Part shown: piece after piece, positions 7,828 to 11,438 of the stretch
Position numbering within the stretch: position 1 is the first letter of the stretch
How the letters are laid out: each line of letters starts with the position of its first letter
From: Frankiaceae bacterium
GTDB lineage: Bacteria; Actinomycetota; Actinomycetes; JAVEEB01
Length of the DNA stretch: 11,438 nucleotides
Assembly: GCA_030840665.1 (NCBI GenBank)
Contig: JAVEEB010000220.1
Location: 1 to 11,438 of the forward strand
Direction: 5' to 3'
Notes under the pieces: generated by a model
Told to the model about the DNA's origin: nothing
The model's input: only the letters and a program-made list of their open reading frames with translations
Database searches by the model: none
Program-made: the position numbers and the translations under genes

Positions 7828-9341
7828 GCGCTCATCGTCTCAGCTGCCCGTTCGGACTCCTGACCGAGGCCCGCGGGGAGCAACCACGCCGCAACGCAGG
7901 CAGCGAGGAAGGCGATCCCGGCCGCCACCCCCATCGCGACCGCGGCGCCGTCTTCGAAGGCGTTGCGCGCGGCGGCTGCCAACCCCGGGTGGTTCAGCAT
8001 GAGCGCGGTGCCGAGGCCCTCGCGCGCGCCGGGCGGCGCGTCGGCCGGCAGGTTGGCCCGGTAGCCGGTCGACACGAGGGCGCCGAGGAGCGCCACCCCC
8101 AGGGCGATGCCGATCTCCTGCACCATGTCGTTGAGCGCGGAACCGAGGCCGGCCCGCTCGACGGGGATCGCGCCGAGCAGCGCCTCGGAAGCCGGAGCGA
8201 GCGCGAGCCCCGCCCCAAAGCCGACGCCGAGGAAGGTGACGACGATCCGCGAGTAGCCGCCGCCGCGGCCGATGAGGGCGAAGTACGCGAGGCCGAGGCT
8301 CACGATGGTGAGGCCGACGAAGACGAGCACGCGCCCGCCGACGCGCCTGGTCAGCGGCTCCGACAGGACCGCGCCCACGATCACCGCGGCGACGAGCGGC
8401 AACATCCGCAGCCCGGCCGCCAACGGCGACAGGCCGAGAACGAACTGCAGCTGCTGCGTCACGAGGAAGCTCGCGCCGCCGAACGTGAACAGGAGCAGCG
8501 TCCCGGCGACGGCAGCCCCGATGAACCGCCGCTGCCCCAGGATGGCGAAGTCGAGCATGGGGTGATCCGTGCGCCGTTCCCACCAGAGGAACGCCACGCC
8601 GAAAGCGCCCGTCAAGGTGACGGCCGACAAGACGTCCGTCGAGCTCCAGCCGTGCGCGGGGGAGGAGATCACGGCGTACACGAGGCTTGTCATGAAGCCG
8701 GTGCTCAGCAGGGCGCCCACGATGTCCGCACGTCTGGCGACCGGATCCCGCGACTCCGGCAGGAGCCGGACGGCCACGACGGTCGCGACGGCGACGACCG
8801 GCACGTTGAGCAGGAAGACCGATCCCCACCAGAAGTGCTCGACGAGGACGCCGCCCAGGATCGGGCCGGCGGCCATGCCGAGGGCGCTCATGCCGCCCCA
8901 GACCGACATGGCCTTCACGCGTTCCCGCGCCGGGAACACGTTGATGAGGATCGACAAGGTACCGGGCATCAGCAGGGCGCCGCCGAGGCCGAGGAGGGCG
9001 CGCGCCGCGATGAGCCAGGACGTCGTCGGCGCGAACGCGCAGGCCAAGGACGCGACACCGAAGACGAGCAGGCCGGCCACGAAACCGCGCTTGCGGCCGT
9101 ACGTGTCGGACATCGTGCCCGACGACAGCAGCAGCCCGCCGAAAACGAGGGAGTAGGCGTCGATCACCCACTGCACCTCGGCCGTCGAGGTCTGCAGGTC
9201 GTTGGACAGGGACGGGATCGCGACGTTCAGGACGGTGTTGTCGAGAACGACCACGAACAGGCTGACGCACAGGACCCCGAGGATGACCCAGCGCCGGGGG
9301 TGGCCCTGGACGTCGTACGTGTAGCGGGTCCCGTGTGTCAC
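7824..9341 (-). CDS. MFS transporter, DHA2 (EmrB/QacA-like) family
   Basis: A membrane protein of 505 residues with the hydrophobic pattern of a 14-helix drug:proton antiporter. Motif D1 is VLDNTVLNVAIPSL (residues 32-45), loop motif A is SGTMSDTYGRKRG (74-86), and the antiporter motif C region is GMAAGPILGG (155-164). Relatives export drugs, dyes or metabolites; the substrate cannot be read from the sequence. The start is set at GTG 9341, with GGGGAC 9 bases upstream and a short basic N-terminus before helix 1. The open frame runs on to 9836, but that extension lies antisense to the DUF3224 gene and lacks membrane character. It is the first gene of the unit with mqnX and menG and is translationally coupled to mqnX. 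Confidence 0.9.
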   Translation of the reverse strand: MTHGTRYTYDVQGHPRRWVILGVLCVSLFVVVLDNTVLNVAIPSLSNDLQTSTAEVQWVIDAYSLVFGGLLLSSGTMSDTYGRKRGFVAGLLVFGVASLACAFAPTTSWLIAARALLGLGGALLMPGTLSILINVFPARERVKAMSVWGGMSALGMAAGPILGGVLVEHFWWGSVFLLNVPVVAVATVVAVRLLPESRDPVARRADIVGALLSTGFMTSLVYAVISSPAHGWSSTDVLSAVTLTGAFGVAFLWWERRTDHPMLDFAILGQRRFIGAAVAGTLLLFTFGGASFLVTQQLQFVLGLSPLAAGLRMLPLVAAVIVGAVLSEPLTRRVGGRVLVFVGLTIVSLGLAYFALIGRGGGYSRIVVTFLGVGFGAGLALAPASEALLGAIPVERAGLGSALNDMVQEIGIALGVALLGALVSTGYRANLPADAPPGAREGLGTALMLNHPGLAAAARNAFEDGAAVAMGVAAGIAFLAACVAAWLLPAGLGQESERAAETMSA

Positions 9342-9398
9342 CGTGAGAGTGTCCCCTATCCCGGGCGACGTTCCGCCTGTACGAAAGGACCCGCTCCG

Positions 9399-9791
9399 AT
9401 GCCGACCGCGACCGGATCGTTCACCGTCGACAGCTTCGACGCGACGCCCCTCGACGGGGACGGTGGGCTGCTGGCCCATATCGAGATCGGCAAGACGTTC
9501 AGTGGGGGTCTCACCGGGACGTCCACGGTCTACATGACGTCCGCGCGCACGGCGGTCGACGACTCGGCGGGCTACGTGGCGATCGAGCGGGTCGTGGGCG
9601 TGGTGGACGACCTGGACGGGACGTTCGTGCTGCAGCACTCCGGCGTCTCCAACCGCGGGGTCCAGAGCCTGACGATGATGGTGGTGCCGGACTCCGGGAC
9701 CGGCTCGCTGGAGGGCCTGGCCGGGGAGCTGGCGATTGTGGCCGACCTGCCGGGCGGCCACGAGTACGCGTTCACCTACACGATCGGCTAG
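9399..9791 (+). CDS. DUF3224 family protein
   Basis: A cytosolic protein of 130 residues with no signal peptide. It matches the DUF3224 pattern (allene-oxide-cyclase-like barrel): GSFTVDSFDATPLD at the start, GKTFSGGLTGTSTVYM, then VAIERVVG, FVLQHSG, VVPDSGTGSLEGLAGE and a C-terminal HEYAFTYTIG. The family is widespread in actinobacteria and has no established role that I know of. The ATG at 9399 has GAAAGGAC 8 bases upstream. It is divergent from the MFS gene across a gap of 57 bp, in which I found no clear promoter boxes. Its stop lies 37 bp before the first large palindrome. Confidence 0.85.
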   Translation: MPTATGSFTVDSFDATPLDGDGGLLAHIEIGKTFSGGLTGTSTVYMTSARTAVDDSAGYVAIERVVGVVDDLDGTFVLQHSGVSNRGVQSLTMMVVPDSGTGSLEGLAGELAIVADLPGGHEYAFTYTIG

Positions 9792-9821
9792 CCGGTCTGC
9801 GGCCGGACCGCCGCCTAACTT

Positions 9822-9869
9822 CGTGCGCCACGACAAATGTCGTCACATGTGACGACATTTGTCGTGAGC
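9822..9869. repeat. 48-bp repeat, copy 1, with a perfect 38-bp palindrome (9829-9866)
   Basis: The left palindrome arm is CACGACAAATGTCGTCACA (9829-9847), and 9848-9866 is its exact reverse complement. Each half contains a smaller dyad, ACGACA-N2-TGTCGT, at 9830-9843 and 9852-9865, with centres 22 bp apart. The palindrome has asymmetric flanks, CGTGCGC on the left and AGC on the right, which recur at copy 2 in the same orientation. It lies between DUF3224 and the DUF559 gene. Possible roles are operator, recombination site, dispersed genomic repeat or U-tract-less terminator. Confidence 0.95.
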
Positions 9870-9926
9870 GACGTGTCCGCGAGCGACGTGTCCGCGAGCG
9901 ACGTGTCCACGAGCGACGTGTCCGCG
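9867..9926. repeat. Four 15-bp tandem repeats
   Basis: The unit AGCGACGTGTCCGCG occurs four times without gaps (9867, 9882, 9897 and 9912), with one base changed in the third copy (CCACG). The array begins at the edge of the palindrome and ends about 50 bp before the DUF559 start codon. It could arise by slippage or be a set of binding sites. The frames across it would encode repeats such as SDVSA, but no gene is supported there. The rest of 9927-9978 holds only CTGTGGACAG (9931-9940), a small dyad. Confidence 0.9.
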
Positions 9927-9978
9927 AGCCCTGTGGACAGACGAGCCGCGGTGAGCCGGGACACGCCAGGCTCAACGG

Positions 9979-10860
9979 GTGGATGTCGACTTCGACCGAG
10001 AGTGGCAGTCCGATGTCCTGACCCGCCAACAGCTCCGCGAGGCCGGGATCAGCCATGACGCCGTCCGCAGCAAGGTGCGGGCAGGTAGGTGGCAAGCCGT
10101 GGGCAGCGTGGTGGTTCTGCACAACGGGCCCCTGACCGAGACGCAGACCCTCTGGTGCGCGGTGCTCGACCAACCTCAGCCCAGCGCACTGGCCGGAATC
10201 ACCGCAGCGATCGCCTATGGGTTGCGCACCAAGCCTCGCACCGAGATTCATGTCGCGATTCCGATTGGCGCGCGTCGACGGCCTCGGCCTGGTGTCGTCA
10301 CGCACCGAGTCGCCGATAGCCGCCCGGCTTCTGCACCCGGCGTTTCGCGGGTCTCCGCGCCTCGCGCCATCGTGCAGGCCGCGCTTTGGGAACCAGACCC
10401 GTCAGTTGCCGCAGGCCTGTTCATCGCAGGCTTCCAGCAGCGCCTGGTGAAGCCCAAACCGGTGACGCGAGAACTCGACGCGTCGCGCAGAAGCTCACGT
10501 ATCGATCTATTGAGGGGACTGATGGACGACGTTGCCAAGGAGGTCGGTTCGCTGGCTGAGGTCGAGTTTCTCCGGCTTGCCAAGCGCGCCGGGCTGCCGG
10601 TGCCGGTCTGCCAGGCATTGCGACGCGAGTCCGGTGGCAAGGCTCGCTACCTCGACTTCGATTTCGGTCCCTTCGCGGTCGAGGTCGACGGGCCGCTCCA
10701 TTGGCAGGACGGCGTGGACGCCCACAACAAGCGCCGGAATGCCCTGTCCCGGCAGCGCCAAGCTGTCCTGCACTTCACGACCATGGCGGTGTGGACGGAC
10801 GCGGACTATGTCGTGAGCGAGCTTCGTGGGATGTGGCGGGACCTGCACGGAGCCGTTTAA
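9979..10860 (+). CDS. AbiEi-like winged-helix protein with C-terminal DUF559 nuclease domain
   Basis: A protein of 293 residues with two parts. The N-terminal part (about 10-45, with LTRQQLREAGISHDAVRSKV and RAGRWQAVG) looks like the winged-helix domain of AbiEi-type antitoxins, and about 55-165 is the region usual in that family. The C-terminal part (about 190-293) resembles DUF559, a Vsr-like endonuclease fold: E194 and E196 in SLAEVEFL, D226 and D228 in YLDFDFG, then VEVDGPLHW (234-242), a later R253 and VLHFTTMAVWTDADYV. These residues could form a metal-dependent nuclease site, though activity is untested. No partner AbiEii-type toxin (nucleotidyltransferase) is adjacent. The GTG start at 9979 has only a weak AGG upstream. 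The gene lies between two palindromic repeats in the opposite direction to mqnC. Confidence 0.8.
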   Translation: MDVDFDREWQSDVLTRQQLREAGISHDAVRSKVRAGRWQAVGSVVVLHNGPLTETQTLWCAVLDQPQPSALAGITAAIAYGLRTKPRTEIHVAIPIGARRRPRPGVVTHRVADSRPASAPGVSRVSAPRAIVQAALWEPDPSVAAGLFIAGFQQRLVKPKPVTRELDASRRSSRIDLLRGLMDDVAKEVGSLAEVEFLRLAKRAGLPVPVCQALRRESGGKARYLDFDFGPFAVEVDGPLHWQDGVDAHNKRRNALSRQRQAVLHFTTMAVWTDADYVVSELRGMWRDLHGAV

Positions 10861-10870
10861 GGCTCCGCGA

Positions 10871-10918
10871 CGTGCGCCACGACAAATGTCGTCACATCTG
10901 ACGACATTTGTCGTGAGC
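10871..10918. repeat. 48-bp repeat, copy 2, with a near-perfect 38-bp palindrome (10878-10915)
   Basis: This is identical to copy 1 over 48 bases except for C instead of G at 10898, which breaks the central pairing and leaves 17-bp arms around the tetranucleotide CATC. The flanks CGTGCGC and AGC and the two inner dyads (10879-10892 and 10901-10914) are retained. It lies 17 bp after the DUF559 stop and 65 bp from the end of convergent mqnC. The two copies are direct repeats 1049 bp apart and enclose exactly one gene. Confidence 0.95.
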
Positions 10919-10936
10919 CAGCGGTTAGGCAGTCGA

Positions 10937-10979
10937 GGCGGGCGGCGGGGGCGGCGGGGTGGTCGGCGGGGGCGGTGGG
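10937..10979. other. G-rich low-complexity tract between convergent genes
   Basis: The plus strand has five runs of three or more G (10940-10942, 10947-10951, 10956-10959, 10968-10972 and 10977-10979) separated by short CGGC-like loops. One loop is 8 bases, so the tract is just outside the usual G-quadruplex pattern. It ends at the mqnC stop codon and would be C-rich in mqnC mRNA. It may be chance in GC-rich DNA. Confidence 0.5.
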
Positions 10980-11438
10980 CTAGGCCGAGGCGGGGGCGGC
11001 GGCCTGCACCGTCGGCATCGGCAGGGGCGACGTCGTCCCAGCCGCGGCCGCGCTCGACTCCGGCGAACCCGTCAGCGTCGAACTGAAGTGCGAGACCACG
11101 AGGTCGTCCACCGGGTCGTTCGCGGGGTCGGAATGGACGACGAGGTGGTTGTACAGCGTGTCGCGCTGGGCTGGCGTACGGCCGGCGGTGCGGATCATGT
11201 GGATCAGCTCCGTGCGGTTGGTGCGGTGGCGGGCACCGGCGGAGGACACCACGTTCTCCTCCAGCATCACCGAGCCGAGGTCGTCCGCGCCGTAGTGCAG
11301 CGTCAGCTGGCCGACTTCCTTGCCGACGGTCAGCCACGAGCCCTGCAAGTGGACGACGTTGTCGAAGAACAGCCGGGCGACCGCCACGAGCCGCAAATAT
11401 TCAATGAGGGTTGCCTGGGTGCGGCCCTTGAGGTGGTT
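10980..11438 (-). CDS. mqnC: Cyclic dehypoxanthinyl futalosine synthase, C-terminal part (runs off the right edge)
   Basis: This is the last 152 residues of a radical-SAM enzyme of the futalosine pathway. MqnC cyclises dehypoxanthinyl futalosine on the way to menaquinone. The C-terminal domain motifs are visible: EYLRLVAVARLFFDNVVHLQ, then WLTVGKEVGQLTLHYGADDLGSVMLEENVVSSAGA broken across residues 35-69, and IRTAGRTPAQRDTLY. MLEENVVS separates MqnC from its relative MqnE. The [4Fe-4S] CxxxCxxC motif is upstream, outside the window. After VVSHFSSTL the protein ends in about 30 Ala/Ser/Pro-rich residues, probably a disordered tail. It stops with TAG next to a G-rich tract and converges on the DUF559 gene. 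Confidence 0.92.
   Translation of the reverse strand, partial: NHLKGRTQATLIEYLRLVAVARLFFDNVVHLQGSWLTVGKEVGQLTLHYGADDLGSVMLEENVVSSAGARHRTNRTELIHMIRTAGRTPAQRDTLYNHLVVHSDPANDPVDDLVVSHFSSTLTGSPESSAAAAGTTSPLPMPTVQAAAPASA

Noticed and set aside
9342..9836. Upstream extension of the MFS reading frame
   Set aside because: It is antisense to the well-supported DUF3224 gene, has no membrane or family similarity, and the GTG at 9341 has a ribosome-binding site.
9837..10058. Open frame starting inside palindrome copy 1 (MSSHVTTFVVS followed by SDVSA repeats), and a matching MSSHLTTFVVS frame at copy 2 (10826-11086)
   Set aside because: The shared peptide is only a translation of the palindrome and the repeats are the 15-bp DNA array. 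There is no ribosome-binding site, the frame runs into a different frame of the DUF559 gene, and the copy 2 frame enters the mqnC antisense strand.
9822..10918. CRISPR array or classical insertion sequence
   Set aside because: There are only two copies 1049 bp apart with a gene between them. No transposase is present, no terminal inverted repeats exist beyond the palindromes themselves, and no target duplication is visible next to the repeats.

Overview
The window is high-GC DNA from an actinobacterium (Actinomycetota). The sequence shows frequent GTG starts, stop and start codons that overlap by 1 or 4 bases, and a nuo operon next to menaquinone genes. The actinobacterial form of demethylmenaquinone methyltransferase (GTAVS in SAM motif I) and two futalosine-pathway genes (mqnX and mqnC) point to a respiring actinobacterium that makes menaquinone by the futalosine route, as Streptomyces does. 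The genus cannot be read from this window.

Left two thirds (1-9341): a continuous minus-strand run. In transcription order it is an MFS transporter, mqnX, menG, a gap of 121 bp, the geranylgeranyl-reductase family gene menJ, then nuoA, nuoB, nuoC, nuoD, nuoE and the first 272 codons of nuoF. The first three genes are coupled by 4-base overlaps. The gap before menJ holds a near-consensus Rex operator (5821-5836) and a plausible promoter, so menJ and nuo probably form a second, NADH/NAD+-responsive transcription unit. MqnX and MqnC act in menaquinone head-group synthesis, MenG methylates the naphthoquinone ring, and MenJ reduces one isoprene unit of the side chain. NuoA-F are part of complex I, which reduces the finished menaquinone with NADH. 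The region therefore couples making the quinone to using it.

Right third (9342-10979): two plus-strand genes interrupt the run. The first encodes a small DUF3224-family protein. The second encodes an AbiEi-like winged-helix protein with a C-terminal DUF559 (Vsr-like) nuclease domain. The second gene lies between two nearly identical 48-bp direct repeats (9822-9869 and 10871-10918, one mismatch). The core of each repeat is a 38-bp palindrome, perfect in the first copy, and each palindrome contains two ACGACA-N2-TGTCGT dyads 22 bp apart. Four 15-bp tandem repeats follow the first palindrome directly. This palindrome-bounded nuclease cassette, inserted among menaquinone genes, is the most unusual structure in the window.

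Right edge (10980-11438): the C-terminal part of mqnC on the minus strand. A G-rich low-complexity tract lies just beyond its stop. No stretch of more than 300 bases lacks a gene. I saw no tRNA, rRNA, CRISPR array or recognisable insertion sequence.
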